A DNA stretch of 64,000 nt from Uloborus plumipes (taxonomy: Eukaryota > Arthropoda > Arachnida > Araneae > Uloboridae). Within the stretch, counting starts at the first letter, position 1. The number at the start of each line of letters is the position of its first letter. The DNA is taken from the NCBI GenBank assembly GCA_038373865.1, contig JAXGGA010002288.1:1-64000 (forward strand), given 5' to 3'. The translations under genes and the position numbers were made by a program. The notes under the pieces are model-generated. The model saw only the letters and a program-made list of their open reading frames with translations. It searched no databases and had not been told where the DNA came from. Below, piece by piece: positions 10,822-22,366 of this stretch.

Positions 10822-11395
10822 ATGGGTGAATACAAAAGTACAGCAAAATTGTGGATTGTTATAGCATTCCTGTACTTTAACTACCATGAAGCACATGCTA
10901 TTGAATCAACAACACCAGCAAAGTCTCTTCAATACAGTGGATGGAGACCTATTGCAAAATCTGAAGCCCTCAACACCACCGAATTTGCTCAAAGATTCTC
11001 ACCATCCGGTAATGCAACGGATTCCTCTTCCCTGGAAACCAGAAGAAGCTTCATCCTTGTGTATCCCCCTCGAGCAGTCAACGGCCAGATCGAACCAAAG
11101 AATGCCCGGATTCAACAACAAAACCCGACTCACGGACCCCCATCTGCCCGGACCTACCCCACCCAGTCCAGGTACCAGAGGATGATGAACTTTGGTGCTG
11201 CCCAAGCCAGTGGTGAGAAGAGACATTCGAGTCACCCCCTTCGCCCCGAATTCCCACCTGTTGCGAATCCTCCACCCCTGCCGGAACATGCTTTGAAGCA
11301 GAGGGAGAAAGTGCCCAAATTCACACCAGAATCGACTTCTAGGCATCAGGTTCAAGTTCAACTGCTCGATGGATACTTCGTGCCTCCGCAGACAG
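10822..11395 (+). CDS. FAS1 gene exon 1: signal peptide and Pro-rich region
   Basis: The start chosen is ATG 10822 with A at -3 and G at +4. The same frame is open upstream only from a GTG, which is not a plausible eukaryotic start. Residues 1-26 form a signal peptide: charged MGEYKSTAK, hydrophobic LWIVIAFLYF, and the A-x-A site AHA before Ile27. The remaining 165 residues are rich in Pro, Ser, Gln and Arg (for example PPRAVNGQ, PPLPEHALKQ), with NTT and NAT N-glycosylation sequons and no recognised domain. The exon ends at CAG|GTAAG (intron from 11396), phase 1. The open antisense frame over 10999-11361 is a shadow. Confidence 0.85.
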
Positions 11396-11509
11396 GTAAG
11401 GTCATTTCACTCTGTAATTGTTAAGAAACAGCAAAATGACTTCCAGGTACTTTGTTGATGTATTGATTCTTTCTTATTGATTAGCTTAATAGCTTGGAAG
11501 CATTTATTA

Positions 11510-11964
11510 CACTAAAAAAATGAATATTGTTTTTACACTATAATACAGCTAACTTTATAGTAATAAACTGTAAAAACAGTTACTTTTACAGTATTCTACT
11601 GTAAAATTATTACTTTTAGTGTACTGCACTAAAAATTGCTAATTTTATAGTAATAAACTGTAAAATTGCTAATTTTACAGTAACTTAGTCAAGTTTTAGT
11701 AATTAATAAACTCAAACTGCTAATTCCGCAGTTCATTACCGTGCATTTTACTGTTTTAAACTGAAACCTCTAATGCCAGTATTAAACTGTTGTTTTTACA
11801 GTATCATACAGCTAAATTTAACGGCAATAAACTGAAATTGCTAGCTTTACAGTAAGAAACTGTAAAATTGCTAGTTTTACAATTTATTACTGTGCATTTT
11901 ACAGTTTTAAATTGGAACGGCTGCCAGTATTATACTGTAAAAACAACAGTTCATTTTTTTAGCG
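11510..11964. mobile_element. MITE with internal TTACAGT repeats
   Basis: Left end CACTAAAAAAATGAA and right end TTCATTTTTTTAGCG are inverted repeats flanked by TTA and TAA. The interior is a loose palindromic array of TTTACAGTAATAAACTG-type units. It has no coding frame. The superfamily is not assigned. Confidence 0.7.
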
Positions 11965-12393
11965 TAAAAAGTTACGTGTTGTTTTATGTTTGATGTGTAT
12001 ACTTTCTTTCGTTAATACTTTATGCGTGTACTTGATTAAAAAAAAAAAAAGCGCTGGATTCATTTAAAACCGGCAACAAGAATTCTCGTGAGTTTCTTGT
12101 TCATGCTCAATACATTTTGCCATTGTGTGACATTTTTTACGCATGTGTATGCACTTTTTTCGTGAAATTTCTAACTTTGGCATTTAATTGTGACAGGAAC
12201 GATTATGTATCACTGTATGAAGTATTAACTTTCCTTTTTAAAAAAAAAAATCTGCTTAAAAAATAAATATTAGTATGTTTTGCGGGTGTGACCCTATTTT
12301 CACGCCGGCACCACGTGCAAATCATATTTTTTAAGTGCATGAAAAGTATTTTAGAAAGTTGATAATTATATGATGGTATATAATTCTTCTTTG

Positions 12394-12477
12394 ATTCAAG
12401 ATAATAAACTTTCTGATTCAAGATAATAAACTTTCTGATTCAAGATAATAAACTTTCTGATTCAAAGTAATAAACTC
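12394..12477. repeat. 22-bp minisatellite, about four units
   Basis: The unit GATTCAAGATAATAAACTTT plus CT is repeated three times almost exactly, followed by a fourth unit with an AAAGTAAT variant. It is non-coding and intronic. Confidence 0.9.
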
Positions 12478-14869
12478 ACCAAAAAATGTTTGCAGTCAGC
12501 TTGGAACTCCTGGACATTACTTATTCAATTGTCCGTAAACTAGCTCTTTTCACTGCACTTATAATTTCCAACCTTCCTTTATCCAGGAATATAGTTCATA
12601 TTCTACATCATCCAGCTACTCGCAAGAATCTCCATTAAATAATGTTTTTACTCAGCACTCAAATAGAAGACTTCAAATTTCGCGTCTAAAAACTTTAATA
12701 GAAATATTATCGCCTGTTTCTGTACATATCAAAAAAAATTTTTCAAGCATTTTATGCGTTTTTCTGGGTAAAATATTGTCCAGTCTATGTACGTTTCCCA
12801 GCGGGCGCTTGGTTGTTCGTTGGTTTTTCTTTTCCTCCCACTCACCACATCCGGTTAAACCCTCATCAGGGTAGGTACGATAGTGACTGGTGGGGTTTAA
12901 ATAAATAAGTAATTCTTCTTTGCAGTCGAATATATCGGGATTATCCAGTCAAAGCTTAACATTCTGAGAATAAAGTGCAAAGTAAAACTGTCACATTTGT
13001 GCAAATATATTTAACATTCTGCCAAACGGCTATTTATGAATATCATTAGGTAGTCCATAATGTATAGTTGTTACTCACGTACCAGCTTTTAGTTTTTTCG
13101 TGAACTTCTTTCAGTTTTGAATATACACATGCGTGTATAATTTCATATGCGTTTCATCTTCCGATTCTAATTTATGTTTTACAGATGCAAGTTGTGTTAA
13201 ATGACATTTGCTAGATTAAGAAGCATTACTTGAACATTTTTACTTTAAATTTCAGTGTCACCTGACATCCGGTAATGCATATTCTGATCGAACCTCCCCC
13301 TCATTTTTAATCGACACATTTTAAATGTTATTTACGGCCATGATTAAAGAAATACAAAATTTATAGTAAGTCAATAGCATTAAGTGGTAAACTTTAATCT
13401 ATATGCATCAAGGTGCTGATCAAAACGTATTGTTTTTCCTTTTGTAGGCTATTTTTGTGAAATTAAACAAAGGACTAAATAAATAAGTAGAATACATTTT
13501 AACAATACTCACAAAAATATCAAAGAAAGATTAATCTCACATAAAATATAATTAAGGCCAAAACTGTGTCAGAAAATAAAACTAATTAGTTCAACAAATA
13601 TTTCAAAATAAAATAGTTGAAACCGGGGATGGAATAAGGTAACTTTTCTTTCTACTGGCCTGTTTTCCACCTTTAATAGTACTTTGAGAGAATTTAATGA
13701 AAAATGAAAAAATAAAAAACATTGTTTGCTAGAAGGATTTCAACTTCTCAACCAGAAACTTTTTTTCAATTTTTTCTTTCTTTGATAAGAACAAATTTCT
13801 GTTTAATTTTGAACAGTTCAAATAAGCGTAATATTATCCCCCATACGTGTGGAAATTTGAACACCAGTCTCCAACTTCATGGGAAATTTCTTTTGATGGT
13901 GAGCATTTAAAAAAATAAAAACGAAGTGAAATTTAAAGGTATTTTTGAACAGCTCAAAAAACGAATGAACTACCTGAGAATTTTTTTGAAAAAAAAAAAA
14001 AAAAAGTACTAACAATCTATCCCCTAAAAGTTGACGAAAATAGGAAAATCCTTATGACTTATTAATCTTGTCGTTTTAAGAAGGCGAGAACAGTTTCCAA
14101 TAAGAGCCGCTGACTTGACACTGAAGAACATATGGGATTGATTGATGAGGATTGACGATAAAAAAAAAATAGATAACTTTATCTTTCACGCCCTAATGAA
14201 ACTTCAATACATTTTCATTTTTGATAAAACTCATTTGATTTTTTGTTTCCGATTTAAAATTTTTAAAATTAATTTTTGAACTCTCTTCTCTTTTTTTCGG
14301 CAAAATAATTCTCAGATCAAATAAATAACTATATAAAATCTCAGTATCATCTACTAAAATTTGTTTCTGAGAAAAGTAAAAGTGTAGAATTTACACTTAT
14401 TTATTTATTTTACCTAGTAATTCAGTTCTGTAGGTTTTCCTCCTATGATTGTCTGTTTGCATATTGCAAAGAGAGAGAAAAAATATACCTTTGAATTCAA
14501 AATGTTCCAATTTGAAAAAAAAAAAAACTAGCAATAATCTTTAAAATACATTCCAACGTAAAGCCTAACAATTAGAGAGAATGAGCTAATTTTTTAAAGA
14601 CTTTTTCTGTACTTACTTTTGTCATGGTTTTCACCTTTTGCTTCCGGTCGCAGAGTTAAATTCAGCCGCGTGAACTTAAACGCACTTCCGCTTTATAGTA
14701 GAGCGAGCGGCACAGTGCGTAACACAAAATAAATTTAACAAACAATAAATTTAACACATTAATCTCAAGGCTAACCAAAACAAAGATATACTTGCAGATT
14801 GTGGGCATTTAATCTTCACGTGAGCTATGTATAAGCCTCTCATATAAATATTTTTACTTATGTAAGAAT

Positions 14870-15410
14870 CATCATGCGTGCGAACGGAACAATGCGTCAC
14901 GCCGCTCCGCTGTAAAGATGTTTAGAATTGAATTTTAAAAGGGACAAGTGGTAAGAAAAAGAGAGAGACGAAGATATTGGGGGTGGCCAGGTGGAAGGAA
15001 AGGGAATGTGCTGTGGAATTAGGGCATTAAGTCATTATATAAGCTAAAAAAGTACGCCTTTAATATAAATGCTTTTATTTATTTGTTTGAGGATTCTCTA
15101 GTGATATGGCACAAAGCGTTAGGCCGCTCTGCTGTCAATACGTTTGGAATGGACTTTTCTTATTCACGTTTGGTAACAGGACGAGAGAAGAAAATATTGG
15201 GGTTGCCGGGTGTAGGAAAGGGGGTGTGCTGTAGATTTCCGAGGAGTAAATCATTACAAACCTTAAATATAGGCCTTAAATATATATGTATTTTGTGAAG
15301 ATGTTTATGTGCTAACGACACGAAGCATCAGGTCGCTCCTCTAAAAAGGTGTTAGGAATATACTTTTGGATGGTATGCGTGGCAACAGGCCGATAGAAGG
15401 CGATGATATA
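14870..15410. repeat. Diverged tandem repeat, ~212-219-bp period, three units
   Basis: Landmarks GCCGCTCYGCTGT (near 14901 and 15122) and GTCGCTCCTCT (15334) are each followed by GTTWGRAAT...TTTT and a GAGAGAMGAAGATATTGGGG-type block, then GTGTGCTGT. The third unit is partial. All are old and diverged. Confidence 0.65.
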
Positions 15411-15429
15411 GAATTAGTTTGGGTTAATC

Positions 15430-15570
15430 TGTGCTTTGGGTCCCTTTTCTCGCCAAACACGGATTTCGGTTTTGTCGCCATAGAAACGCCATTTTTGCGG
15501 AATGTCTCTTGGAGCTTTCAACTACGCGAGACAACAAGGAAAACACACCAGTTGGCAATTTGGGTTCAGT
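15430..15570. repeat. Diverged relative of the 15914-16235 inverted repeat
   Basis: It shares CTTTGGGTCCC, then GAATGTCTCTTGGAGCTTTC and GCGAGACAACAAGGAAAA, then CCAGTTGGC, with the centre and inner arms of the large palindrome that follows. This indicates a dispersed or locally duplicated element, not a unique hairpin. Confidence 0.7.
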
Positions 15571-15571
15571 T

Positions 15572-15620
15572 CCCAACTTGCTCAGTTGGGAGAGCGGAAG
15601 ACTGAAGATCACTGGTAGTT
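15572..15620 (+). pseudogene. tRNA-Phe(GAA)-like 5' fragment
   Basis: The string GCTCAGTTGGGAGAGC is a canonical D arm (internal A box). It is followed by GGAAGACTGAAGATC, whose loop CTGAAGA carries the GAA anticodon of tRNA-Phe. The acceptor 5' strand is not recognisable and the variable loop and T arm are missing or scrambled after ATCACTGGT, so it cannot fold as a tRNA. It is a pseudogene or the head of a tRNA-derived SINE. Confidence 0.7.
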
Positions 15621-15913
15621 TGTTTATGTGACCTTTTAAAACGCAATGTAAATATTTTATTGTTCTTGTTATTTTAATTAATACTATACTGATTTTGAAA
15701 CGTAATTTGCTTTATACAAATGAATATTTTTGAAGAACGAAAAAAAATTAGGCGACAATGCGATCGTGCAAGATATGTTTTCTAGAAAAATAGTAATATA
15801 GTGCTTCAAACTGAAAGCCCTATTGCACGACAGCATAGACTACAGGCACGTTGCAAAAGATATAAAAAATTGAAAGCAAATGAAACGAAAATTGAAAAAA
15901 CGAAAAAACTTTG

Positions 15914-16235
15914 AAATAAAATATAAAAAAAACTTTTTAAATTTAAAGACTATTTCTGTCTGCTCATTCGCACTAAAAAGTACGAAATAAACGGTGAAAA
16001 TGCGCTTTGGGTCCCTGCTTGGCGCATTTTCAAAAAGTCGCCAATTTTTGCGTAATGTCTCTCGGAGCTTTCAATTCGCGAGACAACAAGGAAAAACGCG
16101 CCAGTTGGCGACTTTTTGAAAATGCGCCAAGCAGGGACCCAAAGCGCATTTTCACCGTTTATTTCGTACTTTTTAGTGCGAATGAGCAGACAGAAATAGT
16201 CTTTAAATTTAAAAAGTTTTTTTTATATTTTATTT
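15914..16235. repeat. Large inverted repeat with 131-bp identical arms
   Basis: Arms 15914-16044 and 16105-16235 are exact reverse complements over 131 bp as read base by base, separated by a 60-bp spacer. The outer end is AAATAAAATATAAAAAAAAC and the inner end is AGTCGCCAA. No target duplication is obvious. It could be a young foldback element or MITE, or an assembly fold-back artefact. The reading frame at 16007-16420 across it is not a gene. Confidence 0.93.
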
Positions 16236-17699
16236 GTACCTTAGCCATTCTCTTTTCTAAAAGAGACATTTTCTCTTTCCAGGTAGTGATTTTGTCTGTT
16301 AAAAATATATTTATCTATAAATCTAAAATTAAAGAATATAAAGGAAGAGATCGATATTGCTTAAGATCAAAGAAGAAGAAGGCTCGAGTAGTTCTAAACG
16401 AATTTCTTGTTTATAGTTAATCTGTGCAATTAATAGTATGTAGGAGAAAACCATGGTAATGGTAGCGTCTTGTTCTAGAATGAATCGAACACGTACCGTG
16501 TGGCTAGTAAAGTAACAATTATAATGTAATTAAAACAACACACGTGAATATTATCAAAAGAGCAATGCTAAAAAAGGAATGAAACTGAAATTGTAAGAAA
16601 TAAACCATTAAAATTGCTGAAATATAAAACTAACTATAAAAAATTAATAAGATATATTAAGTTAGATATTTTTTCCAAAACTAATGGGATGGGTGGAAGT
16701 TTCATGACACACTTATGGGTCAGTTTAACTTATGCCAACTATGCCTGATTACATGAAGAATTTCCCATAACAGTCATTCTCAGTGAATTTTATGTTCTTC
16801 ACAAAAAATTAACTAATTCAGAAAGCCTCGCATGAATGCCTGAAAATTTTCCAACAATTCTTATTAAGCTCCACATTATTCACAAGTTTAAATATGAAGC
16901 AAAATTTGAACTTTAAAACCTATAAAAAAACTTGTAGATGTCATTACCAAATCTAATCCAAAATTGCAAAATTTATTATCAAAACACTTAATTTAAACAT
17001 AGTAAAGGATAAAAACAAAGGCAGCAATTAACTCGAGATTTTTAATTGCTGTATTTCGACTACTTCATTCGAAAAATTACGCGAAAGAAAAAGAAATGGC
17101 CCAGAACGTTAGTCACTGCGAGGATTTTGATAATTTAAATAAATAACAGTTATTTAATTTGTTTTCTTTTCCTCCTGAAATTTCATTCAGAGGCAATTTT
17201 ACGTGTCATTAAATTTCATTATTACCAAGATAAAAATGTAATAAATTAAATTTTTCTAAATAGTTTTAGACGACATTATGATCACAGGAATAAATATTAG
17301 CTTAAAAAATGTCATTATATGGCAGTCATTAGCATATTGTTCTGAAAAAAATTTAATGATGTCTAGGAACACAATTATCAGATATTTAAATTTTTGAAAA
17401 AATTGTAATTGGCCCTTACCAGGGATCCACACGAATAGTGTAAAATTGAAAATATATTGCATGGGTATCAATCAGAAAGAGCATAGTGAAGCATTTTTCA
17501 AGGAAAAAAAAGTATTTGCTCTGTTATTTAGTTTTCTCCGTTATTTGATCAGTTTATTGTATCATAAAATTTCATAAGCTGTACTTGGACAAATTTCAGA
17601 ATTATGAAGATTTTAGTTGTATCTGTTCTTCTACTAAGACTGTTCAATAAAAAAATGATCCCAAATTAATTAAAACATAATTATGTTTCCCAATCCGTC

Positions 17700-18290
17700 A
17701 AATGTTGATTATAATTTTCAAATTGGTCCATATTACCGGAAATTCATATATTCTACCTTTTTTCCCTGTCTTTGAAGACATACTGGACGCATTTTTGGAC
17801 ACATCCTTCAAGATCGCCTCCGAAGCTTCATCCATTGCCTCTAATGGAAAGAGCGCCATCTCGGAGGTGTTTTTTTCCACTTTGGAGACATAAAAATGTC
17901 ATTAAAAGCTAAATCAGAGCTATATGGTGGACGGAGCTCAAGGAATGAACTTCCAAATCCTTTTTGTCGGGAATGAGCAGTCTAGGAATCCTTGTCGCAC
18001 AAACGAGGGTGACCAGCAAATCTTCTTTGAGCGAAGTTTAATCGAACCAAACGAAATGGTCTGGTCATTCTTTGTGATAGTTCTTTCAACGTAAATTGAT
18101 GTTCTTATCCCTCTGTAAATAGCAACGATGTTAACGTTTTCTTCATTTAGAAAAGTTGCTGGAGCGGCAGATCGCCCCTCTTTTGAAACTGCTTTACTCC
18201 AATCTTTAAACACTTTGAAACCAGTTCTAGCCGAGCTAAGAGTTGAATTCATACCCCATCAACTTCCAGTAACATATATCCTTCAGCTGA
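17700..18290 (-). pseudogene. Mariner-type transposase pseudogene
   Basis: Read on the minus strand, 18252-17938 gives LSSARTGFKVFKDWSKAVSK, GRSAAPATFLNEENVNIVAI and RTSIYVERTITKNDQTISFG. This mirrors the mariner order 'LSR..VF.W.K.FKEGRE.VEDE.RSGRPST..(D)EN...VR......R.T.REIA.EL.IS.GS'. Further on, after frameshifts, LRPPYSSDLAFNDIF matches the 'H.PYSPDLAPSDFHLF' end, followed by a C-terminal stretch (17880-17698). Most of the catalytic middle is missing, with stops and shifts throughout. It is a dead, internally deleted copy. Confidence 0.7.
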
Positions 18291-18721
18291 TGGAAACACA
18301 AAATGTAAAGCAAGTGTATTTGTTGCTCACTGCATGTTGCTTCCATTTATGCGAAAACGCAACTACTAGTCCGTGGATAGCTGCCATGTTCATATTAGTG
18401 ACGTCATGACACGAAAATTTTCGTATCTATCCCACTACACATTATTCGTTTTCTGTGCCTTGATATTTTATTTACCTGGAAAAAATGTGATCAGTCTTTA
18501 TTGGACAATCCACGTTATAGTAAACTCGAGGAAAGAGAAAGAGAAGAAATCTCCATTTCAAATTACTTTTCTCTTCAACAAAGATTTGTAATGTTTTTCA
18601 TACTACAAAAATGCATTGCTAAAATGCTACTAATAAAACGAAAGATTAAAGTTTTGCAAGATTCTTGCATTAATCATTCCGAGTTTTCGGTTTTTAAGCA
18701 GGATAGAATGATCCACAATAT

Positions 18722-18970
18722 CTGTACTTCAGAACCAGAACGACGTAAGTCCAAAAATAGTGATTTTCCCTTTTTTTGCTTCATTGTATCTAGAATCTTA
18801 TTCCACATCGACCCATTAAAACAGTATTCTATAAAACAAATTCCATCACAATTATTTAGCAGCGTGAAAAGAGCGCGAGTCCCATCCTTTGCATGTATCC
18901 GACAATCTTTGTCGCCCTCTACTGCAAAATGGCGAAAATGGACTTACGTTAGTCTGGTTCTGAGGTACAG
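18722..18970. mobile_element. MITE family 'CTGTACYTCAGAACCAG', copy 1
   Basis: Left end CTGTACTTCAGAACCAG and right end CTGGTTCTGAGGTACAG are inverted repeats that extend inward to GACGTAAGTCC / GGACTTACGTTAG. ATAT-like flanks occur on both sides. A second, more compact copy lies at 36799-36940. The long frame at 18501-19019 that runs across it is not a gene. Confidence 0.75.
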
Positions 18971-19249
18971 ATATATATATTTTGCTGCTGTAAAGGTTGT
19001 TGAACAAGTTGAATTTTAACGTGTTAAGAATATCTTTAAAACTCTATCTTTTAGATGTTTAATTATTTAACCTAGGTCACTTCCATTATTCTGACGATCA
19101 TTGCCATGTTCACAACTATTAATACTATATTTTATGTCAGTCATTACAATATCCAATGATGGAAAATGAATAAATAATTGAAGCTTTACAGTTATTCAGG
19201 AAAATTTTCAGCCTCAATCTCTTGGTTTTAAACTGCCTTGCTGATATTA

Positions 19250-19808
19250 GGGGACCGGAAAGGTTTTTTTTTTTTTTTGCTCAATAAAATTAAATGTTAA
19301 AAGTTTTTATTTCAAATCGCAGATGTAATTATCTTCGCTATCAAAGACCTATTGCCATCTGAAAGTAAATATTAAATCCGGAATAGATTTTTTTTTAATT
19401 TTATGTTTTAACAAAATATCTCGAAATGGCTACAAGACAAGCTCTTGGATACAAGACAAATTTTCAAGTTTTTACGCAATAGAAAGTGCTTTAGAGATTG
19501 AAAGACAGCGAACTCAGACTGCTTCACCCATAATACTCACCTGACATTGCTCCATCTAATTTTACTTTATTGCAGTCTATACATGAAAAAAAAAAAAAAA
19601 AACTTGACAATTTGGCTAGTATACAAGATGCTAGTATACATTTCAAGATAGTTTTCTCCAAAAACCAACTTTTTTTTTCATTTATCCGGGATTTAAAATT
19701 TACTACTAAATGATAAAAGGCTCTTTATAAAGAGGATAATTAAATATTAATAAAAACTCTTAACAATTGAATTTGTTTGAAAAAAAACGACATTACTTTC
19801 CAGTCCCC
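19250..19808. mobile_element. MITE with GGGGACCGGAAAGG ends, TTA flanks
   Basis: Left end GGGGACCGGAAAGG and the right end, in inverse GGGGACTGGAAAG, form short TIRs. TTA lies on both outer sides. The 559-bp interior is T/A-rich with no coding frame. Confidence 0.6.
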
Positions 19809-20474
19809 TTAATATTTCAATAAGTTTATTACATTTCTTAGTGTGCAGCAGAAGAAAATGTTATAAAATATTGTATGTTATCCAAAGTAAACAAATAATT
19901 ATTTTAAACCCATTAGAATGAATAATTAAATCCAGGCCATTTAGAGCAATTTTCAGACTCGTCATAACTTGAAGTGAGAAAGAGAATTCATTGATGGAGA
20001 ACATTAGCATGTACACAAATATAAAAAAATTCCATCGGAAAATTTTGCTGTTTTACACTACTTTGCCTTCCGTGTTGTTAAATATTCACAAATTTTAGAA
20101 GCGAGCAGAATTATTAACCGATCACTTTTTTTTCCGAACGAGCCTCTTCTGAAGTTTTTTAACGAGGTTAGCATTCCAGTCCGTCGTGGAATTGGCTGTT
20201 CTACTGGTCCTTATTTTTTTCAATCGCTGTCACTCAGCTGACCTTCATTTTCGTACGTTAAAAGAACTCAAACTCTGCTGATGTGTATGATATGAAGCAG
20301 TTAACAGTCCAGCATGTACTTCCCAACAAGTCGGCTTTTTTTTTTCTTTATGTATATAACTCAGTGAAGATGTTAATCCTCACAACGTGCTGCATATGCT
20401 TGATCACTGAAACCTTTGTATTATAAAAAAAAAAGCATTTCCCTTCAGAAATATGTTTTTCTTTTGTGTTACTT

Positions 20475-20582
20475 CCCAGGTAGCACAAATAACCTTTAAA
20501 CGTTTTATAAACGTTTTTAAGCGGTTGTCACAACGTCAATAACCATTTTACATCCTTTAAAAAACGAAGTGTGCTACTTGGG
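20475..20582. mobile_element. 108-bp palindromic MITE 'CCCAGGTAGCACA', copy 1
   Basis: The whole element is a near palindrome from CCCAGGTAGCACAAATAACC to GTGTGCTACTTGGG, with AAACGTTTT motifs inside. An equally long (108 bp) copy in reverse orientation lies at 32833-32940. Confidence 0.85.
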
Positions 20583-21147
20583 TTCTTTCCAACGTATTGT
20601 GGTTGATCCAGAATTGAAAAAGTACAAAAGAAAATTTATCAATATAAAAATGAAAATTACTTTGCTTGAAAAACAGCAATTTTAGAGATTTATTTAAAAA
20701 ATGTTATATGGTGGCAACGGTTTTTGTTACGTGGACAATATTGCTCCTTACGTCTGACAATATTGGAGCAGTAGTGTGTGTTGTTACTAAAATTCACTTT
20801 AGTGCGAATTTTATATAGAGAAATTTTGCTTTAATAGTAATCGTTTGGGTACGTGTACTTACAAACAAATGTTCATAAGCAGAAAATGAATAGTCCGTAT
20901 TTGAAGAATCACTGAATTGTTTTTGTGATTTTTTTTAACGTACTAAATCAAATTACACTACTGGTCCAAAATATTGAAAGTTTAAGAAGTCTAACATGTT
21001 TTCAAGAAAAAGTCCAACAAAAAATGCGTTTACAACGAAGTAAATATATTTTGATATCATTATGCTAATTTATAATCAAGACAAGATATCATTAAGTTAT
21101 TGACAAAAGGAACTATGCAATGCTATAAAGTAGAATACAAGAAAAAA

Positions 21148-22366
21148 CTAGCTGTCGTGGCCGTCACGAAACTTTCTTCTATATCTATCTTATGAATTCC
21201 GGTTACAAAATAAAATACGTACTCGCCCGAGTAGTTGGAGACAGCGCCAATTTCCCAATTATCGTAATAACCCTGCAAATGCAGAATCAATGAGCGAAAT
21301 TGGAAATCATTGCAAAAGCCTTGTTTAGATAAATTGCAAACATTTTGTTTGTTAGTAAAAAGAAATTGGCAACAGTTAAAAATTTCAAATCATTGAAAGT
21401 TTTCAGCTGTTTTGATAATTAAATAGCGTGAAAGCGATTTTTTAATGAAGTAATTTTTCGCATTGTTGACTAAGCGCAAAAATCACCCCACCCTCCCCCT
21501 GGGGCGATTGGCGCCAAAATTTAATCGATGCTTGCTTCCATATTGGGTTAGTGTTATTCCAAATTTCATTCAAATCGCAGCAATATTTCCCGAGATACAG
21601 TAGGTGCAGTGACAAAATAAGCACTTTTGATTGCTCCACCCCCCTTTGAGATATTGACACACAAATTGAATCAGCACCTGTACTCAATAGGGTCTACCTA
21701 TGGACTAATTTTCGTTTGATTCCGCCGGTTACTTCCTGAGATATAGCAGTCACCCCCGCGCAGAACACGTGCGATTGCTCCACCCCCCTTCAAGATATTG
21801 ACAAACAAATTGAATCAGCACCTGTACTCAGTAGGGTCTACCTATGGACCAATTTTCGTTTGATTCCGCCGGTTACTTCCTGAGATATAGCAATCACCCC
21901 TGCGCAGAACACGTGCGATTGCTCCACCCCCCTTGGAGATATTGACAAACAAATTGAATCAGCACCTGTACTCAGTAGGGTCTATCTATGGACCAATTTT
22001 CGTTTGATTCCGCCAGTTACTTCCTGAGATATAGCAATCACCCCCGCGCAGAACACGTGCGATTGCTCCACCCCCCTTGGAGGAATTCGCTAAAAAAAGT
22101 CAGGTGCACCAGTTCACATGGTGGTACATATGTGAAAAAATTTTTGTTCGATTTCATTCAGTAGTTTTTGCTCTAGCGCGGCCACAAAAACTGGTCACAC
22201 ACATACAGACTCACACACACACAGACAGACAGACAGACAGACATTTTCTAAAAATGGTCGAAATGGACTCAGCGCACCTCAAAACGTGCAAATCCGTCAA
22301 AATTCGACATTCGAAAATTTTCACGAAACCAATACTTTCTTCTATATATTAGATATAGAAGAAAGT
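21148..22366 (-). mobile_element. Helitron-like non-autonomous element
   Basis: On the minus strand the 5' end has a hairpin: ACTTTCTTCTATATCT, a short loop, then ATATAGAAGAAAGT and ATTGGTTTCGTGAAAATTTT. The 3' end has the small hairpin CGTGACGGCCACG, then ACAG and CTAG followed by T. The sequence ACTTTCTTCTATATCT also occurs near the 3' end (21171). The interior has no transposase frame but contains 144-bp tandem repeats and CA/CAGA microsatellites (22197-22240). Assignment to Helitron or Helentron is by terminal features only. Confidence 0.55.
21629..22080. repeat. 144-bp tandem repeat, three-plus units
   Basis: GATTGCTCCACCCCCC recurs at 21629, 21773, 21917 and 22061, giving a constant 144-bp period. 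Units are near-identical through TGAATCAGCACCTGTACT and TTTCGTTTGATTCCGCC to CGCAGAACACGTGC. The array sits inside the Helitron-like element. Confidence 0.95.

Noticed and set aside
10999..11361. 120-residue minus-strand ORF
   Set aside because: It is a shadow of the proline-rich exon 1 and has no recognised features.
16007..16420. 137-residue + strand ORF
   Set aside because: It runs across the perfect inverted repeat and its spacer; there is no domain and no plausible gene structure.
18501..19019. 172-residue + strand ORF
   Set aside because: It overlaps the MITE at 18722-18970 and has no recognised motif.
21629..22080. Possible CRISPR array from regular repeats
   Set aside because: The 144-bp units are contiguous with no unique spacers, lie in a eukaryotic mobile element, and have no cas genes nearby.
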